A DNA stretch of 64,000 nucleotides from Ptychodera flava. Taxonomy: Eukaryota; Hemichordata; Enteropneusta; Ptychoderidae. Both the position numbers and the translations under genes were made by a program. The notes beneath the pieces are model-generated. The model was not told where the DNA came from. It did no database searches and worked only from the letters and a program-made list of their open reading frames with translations. The stretch spans positions 28,865,651-28,929,650 of the forward strand of contig NC_091940.1 of NCBI RefSeq assembly GCF_041260155.1. The letters run 5' to 3'. Below are positions 12,671 to 23,899 of the stretch, piece by piece (the stretch's first letter is position 1; every line of letters begins with the position of its first letter).

Positions 12671-12800
12671 GGCAGTACGTGCCTCGCAAGTGAAAGACTC
12701 AAACATTTGCTTGGACTTTCCGCAATGAACTTTCAACCACTGTATTTCAAAATCAAGAATACAAGTCAGGGTCACTGTGCAAAGTTTGATTAAATGAAGT
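12671..12800. mobile_element. truncated TTAA MITE in intron 10 of copy A
   Basis: It begins after TTAA (12667-12670) with GGCAGTACGTGCCTCGCAAG, like the complete copies in intron 10 of B, C and D, and fades out near 12800. The shared position means that the insertion predates the gene duplications. Confidence 0.65.
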
Positions 12801-13319
12801 TGTAAACCTCTTGTTTTTGTGACAATAGAAAATTGAAAGTTCCTGGAGCAAAGATGATAAAACTGAATCTTGCTTTATAAACAACTGGCATTCGAAGAGC
12901 AAATTTCGAATATATTTGCTGGCTGATGGCCTTATCTGATTGCTACCCAGATTTGATTGAATACATTCTCTATGATCATGACACCGTGATAATCAATTAT
13001 GTTCACTTTATTTGCTGTATTCTTAATTTAAACGCCATACCTGAGACATAAATGTAAATTTCGCCAAATCTTCGAATTTAACTTCCGTTCTTCCACAGAG
13101 AACATAGTCTATTTCCTTCCTTACTCTGTTTTAAAAGATGTAAGAGATTATAGCGATATCTTGAAACGCCTGTCAAGACGATTTTTCAGAAAGGCTCAAG
13201 TTTTGAGTCCACGCTTACATAGCCGGCAAGTAAATTCAACATCACCTGATTTATATTTCAATCGCGGGCAACTTAACCGTGATATTATTCACACTTGTCA
13301 GGAATTGTGAAGATTTAAA

Positions 13320-13320
<1 letters not shown>

Positions 13321-13389
<69 letters not shown>
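13321..13389. repeat. (ATCT)n microsatellite
   Basis: About 17 tandem ATCT units lie in intron 9 of copy A. Confidence 0.95.
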
Positions 13390-15329
13390 CCGATTCTGTT
13401 TGTAATTTTTGCTAGGAAGAGATACTATGACGGACCTACTGCCGTCTATTTCACAGATACCGCGAGAAAGCATTTTACAGGTAAGCTGGTTAATAAATAT
13501 ATTTTAATAAATATCTAATCGTAGATATTTCACTCATATCTAGATCCTTCAAGTCACCTTTCCAGAATATCCTGGTTTCTGACAAGTTCCATCAGCACGA
13601 AGGCAGCTGTATTAGCAGTTGTTTTCTTGACCTTTAGGAGGACAAGAGATAACAAGCTCATCATCACGCACATTTTACAATACTACATGCTTCTATAAAT
13701 GCACACAAGAAAGTGCCATCAAAGAATTTCAAATTCAAATATCCTTCTTTGATTGTCTCAATTTGCCGTTTCTGATGATAAAAGCAATTCTAAAAGTATT
13801 AGTTTTTCATTCCTATCGGTATGATACCGAATAATATATACACAACTGTTCCTTCATTAACCATACAAAATTTGATTGAAAACGTATGACGTCACTCCGA
13901 CGTTACACCAAAAGTGCAGTAGTATTTTCCCAAAATCCAGAATTTAACTATTAATATTTGTTCACAGGTAAACAGAGATAATCTTGATTCCTACCTGCGA
14001 GGTAAAACGTGAAGAAGTCATCTACGACATCTTCCATCTGAAATTCCGGATTTTTCAAGTAATCTACAGAATATCGGTTTGAAAAAATGCAGAATTAAAA
14101 CTATTTGAAATAAAGCAGTATTAACAAAGATGGAAAAGCTTCACATATTGATTACGAATTCTTCCCCGATAACCTGTCATTGTCTACCATTTTTGTGATT
14201 ATGCCGTCAATGAAGGAGTAACTTTCAGTTGTATACAATAACATCAGACAGAACACACATTCAGATTGTGTCGACACGTTGGACATAGTATATTTAGTGG
14301 TTATGAGACACGACAGAAATACTCAAGAAATTAGTCAGTCAAAGTATTTTACACAATATAACTTAAACTGTTCACCTGATGCTTTGAGAATATAACCCAG
14401 CACATCATCTTCCTTCATTTCTTCTCCGTTCAATCTAGTGGCCAGTCTCTTTTCTATCACGTCTCGTCCCATCTTACGAATGAATCTTATAGCTGCACGC
14501 ACTTCCTGTCGGTGCCCTCTGCTCCACGGATTGTACTGATCGAGATTAGAGCACGGGGTTAGTTTGCTGCCTATTTTAGTGAGACCCTTTTGTAAGCAAA
14601 CTTTGGTATTTCGGCGTATTCACGAACGAAATGTTGAGCGGGAAATTTATCAATGATGAGCAGCATTCGTCTGCCTTCTTATTAAACGGAACTAAACACG
14701 TAACGATAAACACATGCATGTGAACATACATGATGAATCAACTGGTGTAATTTTAGTAAGAAGTGTTAAAAGAATATTGGAGGACATAAGTTTTAACTTA
14801 CGTCTTCAAGTGGAAAGCGCAAGCGCCTTATTAGGGCGGATAAGATGAGTTGATTTGCTTCCACAAAGTGATTGTCGACCCCAAATATAACGTTGAAATC
14901 AGTCCCAAAAGCCACCTGCAACGAAAATAGTGACACATAGTGGACGACTTTGTACCTTTTCCTTTGATTATCTACATGAACTGAAAAGGGAGTAGTGAAA
15001 CCCGTCGTTGAAAATTGGGGAAATAACTCCTGTGATACGATTAACCCTTTCATCCCATTTCTGTCTCTAACGGTCGAACTATACCGTAGTCTAGACAATA
15101 ATGGGATAGGTTCAATAATTACAATCATACCCATCCATAATCCGATTACACTAGTTCACAATTTGTAATATATATTTCATTGTTATAAACATAGACACAA
15201 AACAGCACTGAACAGACAGTAAAGCACCAGTACACACAACAAAGTCAAATTAATGAAAGAAACATATGTGTACCTCTTGCAAAAACACCAAGAAGTGATG
15301 TCACGTGTTTCGAAAATAGTAAGCGCATC

Positions 15330-16265
15330 CTGCCCAACATGTGGCAACCGCCATATATCATTCCGTAAGTCAAATGGGTAATGATCATCAACTATGGCAA
15401 AATGTCACTGATGCCATACGCGATCATTCGTTGAAGAGATATGTCGTATTTCTCTACCAGCTTGTGATACCTGCCAAAAAAAACCGCTTGAATGTAGAGA
15501 CGTATCGTTCTCTGGTGGAACCTTGATTTAACATTTTGTAAGAGAGAGAGCGCTATGTCTCTCCACGAAATCACTATATGAACTGCATACTCTTGCACAT
15601 TGAATAAGCTGGGAAATGTATACCCCATAAGCTGGTGAGAGTGGAATATTACTGATGAGGTATTAGTCTCGCTTCCAGACCTCGTCGTTTCGACAGTGCA
15701 AAGTGCACCGCTGGCGGTAGGACATGGCGAGTCGCGAAGCGACGAGGAGCCAGTGGAAAAATCACTTCATGTTCCTACCGCCAGCGGCGCACTTTGCACT
15801 GGCGAAGCGACGAGGTCTGGGAGCGAGACTAACGAGGTATTGCACATTGATGATACTAAAGTTGAAATCATCTCTCTTGTCATATAGCCTAGTAGAAAGG
15901 TGACCATTAGCGTCATATTCAAAGATAATATCAAGATATGAAGCCCTTTCTGTAATTTCTTTGAGGATAAATCAGAGCTAGATTGTCACTGAATTTGGAG
16001 TTATTCATTGATATAACATCGTCCATGTATCCTAATGTCAGGTTGAATGTTCTAGCTTCAGAGACATTTTTTCTGTTTGATTAAGTTCTGCATAAATTCT
16101 GCCTCGTATGAGTACAGAAATAAGTCAGCAAGCAGGGGAGCACACTAGTACCCATAGGAATTCCTATGAACAGTTGGAAACTGTGTCCTCCAAATTCAAC
16201 AAATTTGTTGTCGATGAGGAAATCAAGCATACTGATAATGTCTTTCTCGGTATAAAAAACCGTTA
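15330..16265 (-). mobile_element. reverse-transcriptase fragment, Penelope-like or related retroelement
   Basis: Minus-strand translation shows, in order, the RT phrases YTEKDIISMLDFLIDN, FVEFGGHSFQLF, GIPMGT, YMDDV (catalytic box), SYLDIIFEY, LYDKRDDFNF, NIPLSPAYGVYISQLI and, at the end, LVEKYDISLQRMI. The order is that of a retroelement RT core and thumb. The fragment is broken, has no complete frame, and is interrupted by a 169-bp MITE. It fills most of intron 5 of copy A and is absent from the same intron in B and C. The exact clade is uncertain. Confidence 0.75.
15665..15833. mobile_element. hAT-like palindromic MITE with 8-bp target duplication
   Basis: GAGGTATT occurs directly on both sides (15657-15664 and 15834-15841). 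Between them the element is nearly all inverted repeat: arms of about 60 bp carry AGTCTCGCT, CCAGACCTCGTCG, CAGTGCAAAGTGC and CGCTGGCGGTAGGA. It is strongly GC-rich against AT-rich surroundings. It lies inside the RT fragment, whose reading resumes on the other side. An 8-bp target duplication is characteristic of hAT transposons. Confidence 0.85.
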
Positions 16266-16960
16266 GATTAGTAGTATTGTTAACAAAATATGTACAATTA
16301 TGGTGGTGAAAGGGTTACACTCAGTAACAATGATATGCCAAAATTTGTAGTTCGAACCTTTCCGATAATGTCGAGGCCAAGTTTATAGAATTCTTCCAAC
16401 ATGGACACAGTAGTTTTGCCATCAGCCCTCTTCTTAAGTTTATCAATCAGCAAGTCGACGCTTGCGTTGAACTGGTCCATTGAGAGCCGTAGAAATCTTT
16501 GGACAGAAAATTAAAAAAATATAGGTCATAGTGTTTGAATCAAGTAGCGCGGAAGTATAATATCAACTGTAAGACAATTAAAGAGAAGTTAGCTTTTGAA
16601 GTTTGTCTGGAATGACCAATGCACGGATCCATGATAATGCCACATATATAATAGCATGGTGCTTCGAATCGACGAATACGGTGTTACAATGTCACCGAAA
16701 TTTTATATCAGATTAATCACTAATATATGAACACTTACCGCCGATGGAAAGCTGGATTGATGATGGACCTACGTTTAGCCCATCTTTCGTGACAACGTTC
16801 CGATGCCAAACCGTGACCCAAAAATCGTTGTCCATATATATTACTAAGCGTGTCATACGGAGTAGCTCCTTTTGGACAGTTCACTGTAACCAAGAGGTGC
16901 TTTTACAAGGAACAAGTTGAGAGGATATGAACAGTAAATTCTTATGTAATTTAATTGCAG

Positions 16961-16965
<5 letters not shown>

Positions 16966-16997
<32 letters not shown>

Positions 16998-16999
16998 AG
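16966..16999. repeat. (GTT)n microsatellite in intron 3 of copy A
   Basis: This is a trinucleotide run. Longer tracts of the same kind occupy intron 3 of copies B (40140-40205) and C (51782-51895). Confidence 0.9.
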
Positions 17000-17682
17000 C
17001 TGCTACTGCTGCTGCTTCTGCTAGTGTCAGTGTTGTTCTTGTTGTCAAGTGTAATCAATAACTGAAATATATACCTTCAGTACAACAAATAAAACCATGT
17101 TTAAAGGCTGGTTTTATTTCTTTTCTCCAAGTTCGTTTTGCAGTGGGAAATATTTACACTATCTTTGCACATCCCAAGGTAATTAATAATAAAGATTAAA
17201 GCATTTTCATCAGACTACAAATACATTGTTGCCATTTCGCCACTGGAGGCTAAACAGAAGTGCAATATGTTGCTTCTTATTTACTTATTATTGATTTCTT
17301 ATTCACTCATTTCGATACATTGATACAAAATTTTACATATTACATAATTACCTTCGCAGCCACGACATCCGATATATGACATAATTTAGATGTAAAACGG
17401 AAAACGTAAACACCAGGCCATATTTCTGCGACCTGTCAACCGAAGAATAAAATTTCATAATAACTATTGCAGAATAACTTAATGACACCAGTTACAGAAA
17501 TTGTTTTAAACAGGACATACTATGCGTAAAGCCCAGTAAAATTTAACCTTATGGCTGAGTGTCAATCTATCCATCTGTCCGTATCCATCCATCAATCCAT
17601 CAGCCAGCAATCCAGCCATTAATTCATACATATATCCATACATATATACACACACGCACACACACGTACGGACGTACGTAAG

Positions 17683-17821
17683 TACATACATACATACATA
17701 CATACAATACATACATACATACATACATACATACATACATACATACATACATACATACATACACACACACATACATACATACATACATACATACATACAT
17801 ACATACATACATACATACATA
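17683..17821. repeat. (CATA)n microsatellite in intron 2 of copy A
   Basis: This is a tetranucleotide array with a short CA interruption at about 17760. Matching arrays lie in intron 2 of copies B and C. Confidence 0.95.
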
Positions 17822-18045
17822 CCGATCAGCATGCGCATCACATACAATGACACTGCGAAGTAGTAGCATTCACAACATGGACAAATCAGGAAGAAATACG
17901 CAGCATATGGTTGTACGTATTGTTTCATTAAGGACAAAGACTTACCATTCATATACTATGGTTGGAAAGGTCTTTCCATCAGCAAATCCTCTTTTAACGT
18001 CTGCCAAGTTACCGAAAAAGAAACTGGGAATAGCAAATATATGAA

Positions 18046-18241
18046 GGGACTGGTTAGTTTCTTCGGCCTGGGGGCGGTGGATTATTTTTTGCCGACGTCA
18101 AAAAGTGGCCGACCCTCCCCCATTCCAACTCGAAAACAGACTGATCCCCCTATTCCAGCTTTCGAAAACAGGGTGACTCCCCCGCGCGCGCGACAATTGT
18201 AAAACAAAAGGGGTATATAAATTGAATAAATCAGTAATATA

Positions 18242-18336
<95 letters not shown>

Positions 18337-18416
18337 TGACCGTACGCTCTGTGCCCAAGTTCAGAGGTTGCCATACAGCCATTATGGTGATAACCGGGAG
18401 GCACTTGTATACATTT

Positions 18417-18506
<90 letters not shown>

Positions 18507-18875
18507 ATAGTCAAAAGTAGTTAAACAGTTTAAATTCACTCGGATGGAAATAAATACAGCAATGATGTAAAGTAATTGATGATAGTGTCATATGAATGAT
18601 GAAGATATGAAATCAGCAGGATTACTTTATAACAATTAATATACAGCAAAGAAATAACATCATCCAAATCTCGTGGGTGTTCATCAGTTATTTACTAAGG
18701 CGACTGTTTCGGGGATTTGAAAACAATACAGTCAACTGCCTTGGCTCCCCAAGCAGTACTGATCAGGTACCACCACACCTTAAGTTATTTTGAGTCTTAT
18801 GTTATATATGATGTCTTTCGCTGTTACATTGAATTTTTCAAAAAGTTGAGGATATCTTGACATAGCTTTATGAAA

Positions 18876-18967
<92 letters not shown>

Positions 18968-19225
18968 CCAGGATATGTCTAATTATTATTAAGGTTATGC
19001 GCCCGAAGGGCGCGCCGAAAAATGCAACTGAATGATGAAATTTGTGGCTGGCACAATGCATTTTTCGCAAGTATGAGCCATGTCGAAATTAAACAGCACA
19101 CTGACCCTCTATTGGGCATTTCAAAAACATGTTGACCCCCCCTACCACCAAAGTCAAAAACAGGGTGATCCCCCATTGAATCCACCGCTCCCCCCCCCCC
19201 AAGGCTGAAGAAACTGACCAGTCCC
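18046..19225. mobile_element. ~1.2-kb element with imperfect ~35-bp terminal inverted repeats and three (TA)n tracts
   Basis: The left end reads GGGACTGGTTAGTTTCTTCG and the right end, on the minus strand, GGGACTGGTCAGTTTCTTCA; both continue into a G-run and GCGGTGGATT. It sits in intron 1 of copy A at a site that is uninterrupted in copy C (near 52770). Inside are (TA)n tracts at 18235-18334, 18420-18509 and 18879-18966, and a GC-rich hairpin (ATGCGCCCGAAGGGCGCGCC, 18994-19013). Nothing recognisable is encoded. It may be one non-autonomous DNA element or a composite. Confidence 0.6.
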
Positions 19226-20029
19226 AAAAAATGAAATACAACACTAATGGTTAATGTGATGATTGTACAGTTTTAGATGTATAATCATATCACAAGATAT
19301 CTAAATCACATTTTACTTTTTCAAAGACGTTAGATTATTGAAATGTCTACATTCACTAATTGCATAATAAATTCATTGATATTCGATAGTCACAAGCTTG
19401 AAAACTTAAAGACCCCCGTGGCGTTTATAAATTTGCAGAAACTTGACAAATACTTTTGACAAATAATTTTGTTCCTTCAATACGCGGAGTGTATTAATGA
19501 GTATATTTGAGTATGCAACCAAATAAGAAAATATAACAATGGAGAACACTCATGTCCGATGTTGTTTACTTGTTGCGCCACCGATTTGTGTAACTTTCAC
19601 TCGGTCATTGGACGAAGCATGAAATCTATCCTACACTATTCTGCATATTGAGGTGGTAAATATACGGACTATCAAAACTTAACAATACTGATTTTCTGAT
19701 TTGCAAACTTGGGGCCCATTTTAAAGCTCTTGAAGTAAATGAATTTCCACCGTCTTTAGTTTTATGAAAATTGAAAATTGTATTTGTCCTCAAAGAGTTT
19801 ACACAAGGATGGCGGCCATTTTGAATGTTAAAATATCGGCCAGTATTTAGGTAATTTGTTTTAAAATTAAAAAGATTTTAAAGTACATCGACTTTCGCTA
19901 AGCTTTTAAAATTTAGATCCGACAAATCCATCAGAGCTCAAAAGCTTAGTCAACAAAATGTTATTACTACTGTGCAACCTAGCTGAACATTTATACAATA
20001 TGATTCGTCTGAGAACTTTAAATGATCTC

Positions 20030-21130
20030 ACTCTGTATTTGTCTCACACTTTACACTGACACTGCAGTCACGTGGCAGGCTCATAAGAATACGAAAATCG
20101 TTGTTGTGGGCAGCTCCGAGATTGTTCATATACCTCTGAATATATTGCCACCATAACTGTTTACAGGACATATTGGTGGAGTAGGTATGAAACAGAGACA
20201 CTTCAACATCATTATTGCAGTTGGAAAATTTGTGAATAACGAGCCTTCCGCCTGATATCACTTTTATCTGATAAATTATCAATGACTACATAGCTTAGGT
20301 ACGTATGTTTCCGCACAACATTCAATTTCTTACCAGTTACGAGTAAATAGACAGACGGAACCGTGTCAATAGCAAGACACAATTTACTTGAAATGAAACC
20401 ACATGCCTTCTCATTTCTTAGGATGAAATAACGTATCATGTTCGATACTGTGTGATTCACAAATTAATATCAATGTACGCAAGCCAACAACGGACGGACT
20501 CGGCAAGGCGACGTCATCTGCATACATGAGATGATTTATCATAAATCCAGCAATATTGCAACCTTTGTAACATCCTTTTAGACTCGTGTTAAGACCATGT
20601 TTGTACGCATTAAACAGTCGTAGTGATAGAATGCTACCCTGCCTGACTCCATTGTTTACAGAGAAAAATTTGGATAATGCACCAACCAATCTAACACAGA
20701 CTTTGTCCAATACCAAAACATGATAACGCGAATAAAATACCATGGCACATGTTTCTATCTATTTTTTTTTAAAGGATATAGTTGACACTGTCAAAGGCTT
20801 TGGTAGCATTAGGAAAACAAGCATAAAGTGGACTATTTAAATAACTATAATAGTAATTAATTAATTAATTAATCCCTTTATAACATAAATGCAGAAGTCA
20901 GTGGAATGACTGTGTTTGAAGCCAAATTAAAAATCCCTCTAGTGTGTAGATGCTCTAAAACTACATATTCAAAAATCTTAGATTCACAGTACTGTAAACA
21001 ATCGGTCTATAATTGTCTTTACTAGTCAAATCACCAGTTTTGTCTTTAACGAATGGAACATGGGATTATTAGGCAGATATCTTCGCATTAGCATAGCAAC
21101 AAAGGCCTGTTGACCTGAGGCACCGTTGAC
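20030..21130 (-). mobile_element. LINE fragment with reverse-transcriptase core
   Basis: Minus-strand pieces in order are: VKDKTGDLTSKDNYRPI (near 21040), KAFDSVNYI (near 20790), NNGVRQGSILS (about 20640), INHLMYADDVALPSPS (catalytic YADD, about 20510-20560), a DNLSDKSDIRR-like stretch (about 20260), and VEVSLFHTY then LWWQY (about 20130-20180). The order matches the RT and C-terminal part of a non-LTR retrotransposon. Reading is broken by several frameshifts and stops, and both ends are missing. It lies in intron 1 of copy A, with opposite orientation and a different family from the LINE at 28790. Confidence 0.75.
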
Positions 21131-21214
21131 ATTGGATGAAAGAGGTGTATTACAAACAGTTGATGGAACGAACATTTTTTCAAGAATGCATTTATGATAC
21201 TAACATTCAGGGAT

Positions 21215-21445
21215 TCATCAGTGTCTTCGGCCAGGGGGTTGGTGAATTCATTGGGGTCACACTGTTTTTAACTTTGTGATGGGGTCACCGTGTTTTTCAA
21301 ATGCCCACTAAGGAGGGTCGGTGTGATTTTGAATTTCGACGGGGCTCATACTTGCCTAAAATGTATCGTGCCAGGCACGAATTTCATCATTCATCTGCGT
21401 TTATCGGCGCGCCCTTCGGGCGCGTAACGAGAATAATCAGACATA
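21215..21445. repeat. inverted second copy of the 18.05-19.2 kb element end
   Basis: From TCTTCGGCCAGGGGGTTGG through the hairpin GGCGCGCCCTTCGGGCGCG (21409-21427) to AATAATCAGACATA it matches the right end of the 18046-19225 element in reverse orientation, without the (TA)n core. Confidence 0.6.
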
Positions 21446-23459
21446 GCCGTACACTCTGTTTTCTCGCTATGGAAGAGAATATCATGCTCGTTACCATAGT
21501 GTTCACAAATGTTGATCTATTTTCGTAAAGCATTCACAGATGGACAAATCAAGGCCAGGTCGTCAGCAAAAAATAAATAATTCACAATACAATTCGATAA
21601 GTAACACCCTACGCCTGAGATTCGTCTACATAAATAGCAAAAAGTTTTGGTGTGTTTTGTCTGCAGCAGATGTGACGTCTTCGGTTTGGGCGTAGACAGT
21701 GGAGTGGAAGGTTGGAACCAGTGGTATGCCGGATTGCATATCCGGTTACCTTGGACAGATTACCTCGGAAAGCATCGGCAACCGTTCGTAATATTCAAAT
21801 GACATGTGACCGTGACGTAGTGGAAAATTTGCACACATGTGAGCATACATTTTTCAATGTATTACGCTGCTTTTAACGATGTTTATGCCAGAAAACTTCA
21901 AAAAAGAGACACTAAATGACCAGACAAGTATTTGAAATACACGTAAAAAGTTACTGAGGCTGTTGAGTCCCTCGGGGATACCTCTACAGAGTCTTCGTGT
22001 GGATCGGATCGTGTGGATCGGATGACAAACTGCGCAATGTTGATGTAGCCAGTGAGAGTGGCAATGATGTAATCGACCCTGAAATTTCAATTCCAGTCTG
22101 CTCAACTGATATAAACAATGATCAAAGCGGTCACAATGCCGACAGTAGCTCCTCGAAATGCGGGAGAAAAGATGCAGTTTCGATATGTGAAGGAAGGAAT
22201 GAAATTTTGAATTCCTTCCAAACTACTATACGTGTGAAGACTGAATGTGACAATATTCACAACGTTTGAAGGATATAACATACAAAACGGTCCTTAGGTC
22301 CACTAATTATTCCCAAAAGAGAACATCGTTTCTTGTATGCTCATTACTTGTCTTTTATTGTGTTGTATGTTGTTGTGTATGCGTATGTTTACAATGTAGG
22401 TACATAAGGGTGGTTTAAGTGATGAGTATGTTTACAATGTGGGAACATAACGGTGATTTAGTGACAAGTCAGTACGCTTTGCTAGTGGTGCTCAGCAGGG
22501 ATCAAGATCGCTCAGGCCGCAATTTGAATTTGGGTAATCATGTTTGACAACACAATGACAACATACATTATAAACATTTAGAACCGAGGTCAAATGGACA
22601 ATGTGGAACCACGCTTTGTGAAAATGTGTGTTCTCTGACTAAAATAGCGAGGTTTCTCAACCTATTTTTGACAAAAAGGCCGTCGCTATACATTCACTAC
22701 TGTCATATATGAGATTGGATGGAAATAAACGCCATTCATACGTCGAATTCTGGAAATTTTGGAGCAAAAGTGCGTCCCATTTGCATAATACTACAATAAT
22801 CCCGCTTTTATAGGCGACCTTGGCGTTCAACAAACAGTTGCTTTTGGAAAAATTTGCTCGATTTATAGTGATAGAAATTAACCAGTCAGTTTCAAGATAA
22901 TAGTATTATTTATGAGTCATTTTTGTGAGGCCTCAATCGCAAAGAAATAAATTTACTTTTACGTTAAATACTGTACCCATTTGGTATCATTACATTATGT
23001 ATCCGCCCCACTGAAGAGAGTCCAGGTCTCCTGATATGTCGACATTTTCAAAACCCTCCTAAATTCTCCTCCCGGGGGTGTGCTTTTGTGGACGTCGCCG
23101 ACATGGAGACTGTGAGAGGTTCATATAAGCGATCGAAGAAGTATAAACAATAGGGTTTACGTTTCCTATCGGCAAAGAATAGAAATGTTAACGTTGGTGA
23201 ATGCCATCATGCATGTATTACCTGCTGTACTTTGGTCCAGGCATATGTGCAAACTTCAGACGGATGTAGGCAATGTAAATAAGATATAATAATCCAGTGA
23301 TAACCAATGGTAACAGAATAACGACGCAGATACAGGCGATCAGGTAACCGAGGGTGAACAGGTTCAACGCCATTCTTGAAAAACAAATGTTCTGCGCTTG
23401 GTAAAGGCTTGGATTGCCTGTAACTCTCAGCTTGTTTTGCACTGCACACAGCTGATACT

Positions 23460-23700
23460 GCAAATGCCCTTTTCAAAGACGCAGCTCACCTATAAAGGGG
23501 AGGCAAGGCCATTGCAGCATTCATTGTGTAAGAGGACGCTGAAGAGATAACACAAAGACTCGCACTCAAGTAAATGCTGCTTTTTTTCGCCTTTATCGAT
23601 TACACAAGGTCATATATATTTACAGGCGTGAAAATACAAATTATGAAATTAGCAACGGACCACATAGCTGTTCTGATGTCAAAATGTACTCACTGCAATT
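23460..23700 (-). promoter_or_regulatory. conserved upstream block of copy A
   Basis: Starting about 90 bases before the copy A start codon, this block is closely similar to 42130-42330 (copy B) and to split parts upstream of copy C. Shared phrases, written on the plus strand, include CATTCATTGTGTAAG and ACAAAGACTCGCACTC. Conservation across paralogues may reflect promoter function or only recent duplication. No canonical TATA box is seen in the right orientation. Confidence 0.35.
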
Positions 23701-23899
23701 GATTCATATTATAGATACCACGCCCTCAGCGGTGGTTCATTATTTCAAGGCCGACAGATATACATGTACGGCCACTTTTGTGGAAATACTGGCGCCATCC
23801 TATATCATACATTCAATCATTTTCTGGTTTGTTTTACACAGCCAACTGCCTATTCAATATTGCCATTTTTTTGCTTACTTGTTCGCACTCGTGAGCTAA

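Larger units (their letters stand above)
12387..23373 (-). pseudogene. CYP46A1-like P450 copy A, lacking the last three exons
   Basis: Eleven exons match intact copy C, in minus-strand order: 23373-23222 (start, membrane anchor, then HMPGPKYS), 18023-17946, 17432-17352, 16899-16739, 16496-16358, 14915-14802, 14535-14376, 14063-13995, 13631-13558, 13125-13041 and 12497-12387 (VVRETLR, the ExxR motif). The IDLF/PDRF exon, the heme-Cys exon and the C-terminal exon are absent. Similarity to the other copies continues only to about 11620. Exon 3 is one base short and exon 9, with the AGQETT I-helix motif, one base long compared with copy C. Without the heme ligand no active P450 can be made. Intron 1 holds a LINE fragment and TIR elements; intron 5 holds a reverse-transcriptase fragment. 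The frameshifts alone could be assembly errors, but the missing exons could not. Confidence 0.85.

Noticed and set aside
17506-17952. Long open frames of MYVC or HTYI repeats over (CATA)n tracts (also 40660-40960, 52229-52598, 62078-62472)
   Set aside because: A tetranucleotide repeat is open in all frames, so these frames carry no coding signal.
18222-18524. Long open frames of alternating Ile-Tyr over the (TA)n tracts (also near 27700, 44200, 44780, 63200)
   Set aside because: They are translations of dinucleotide repeats on both strands, with no start context, splice logic or relatives.
18690-18720. Possible further hammerhead near ACTGATGA and CGAAAC on the minus strand
   Set aside because: The two core pieces are in the wrong order and no stem II connects them.
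23491-23496. TATAAA upstream of copy A as a TATA box
   Set aside because: It reads TATAAA on the plus strand, whereas the gene is on the minus strand; the corresponding position is altered in copy B.
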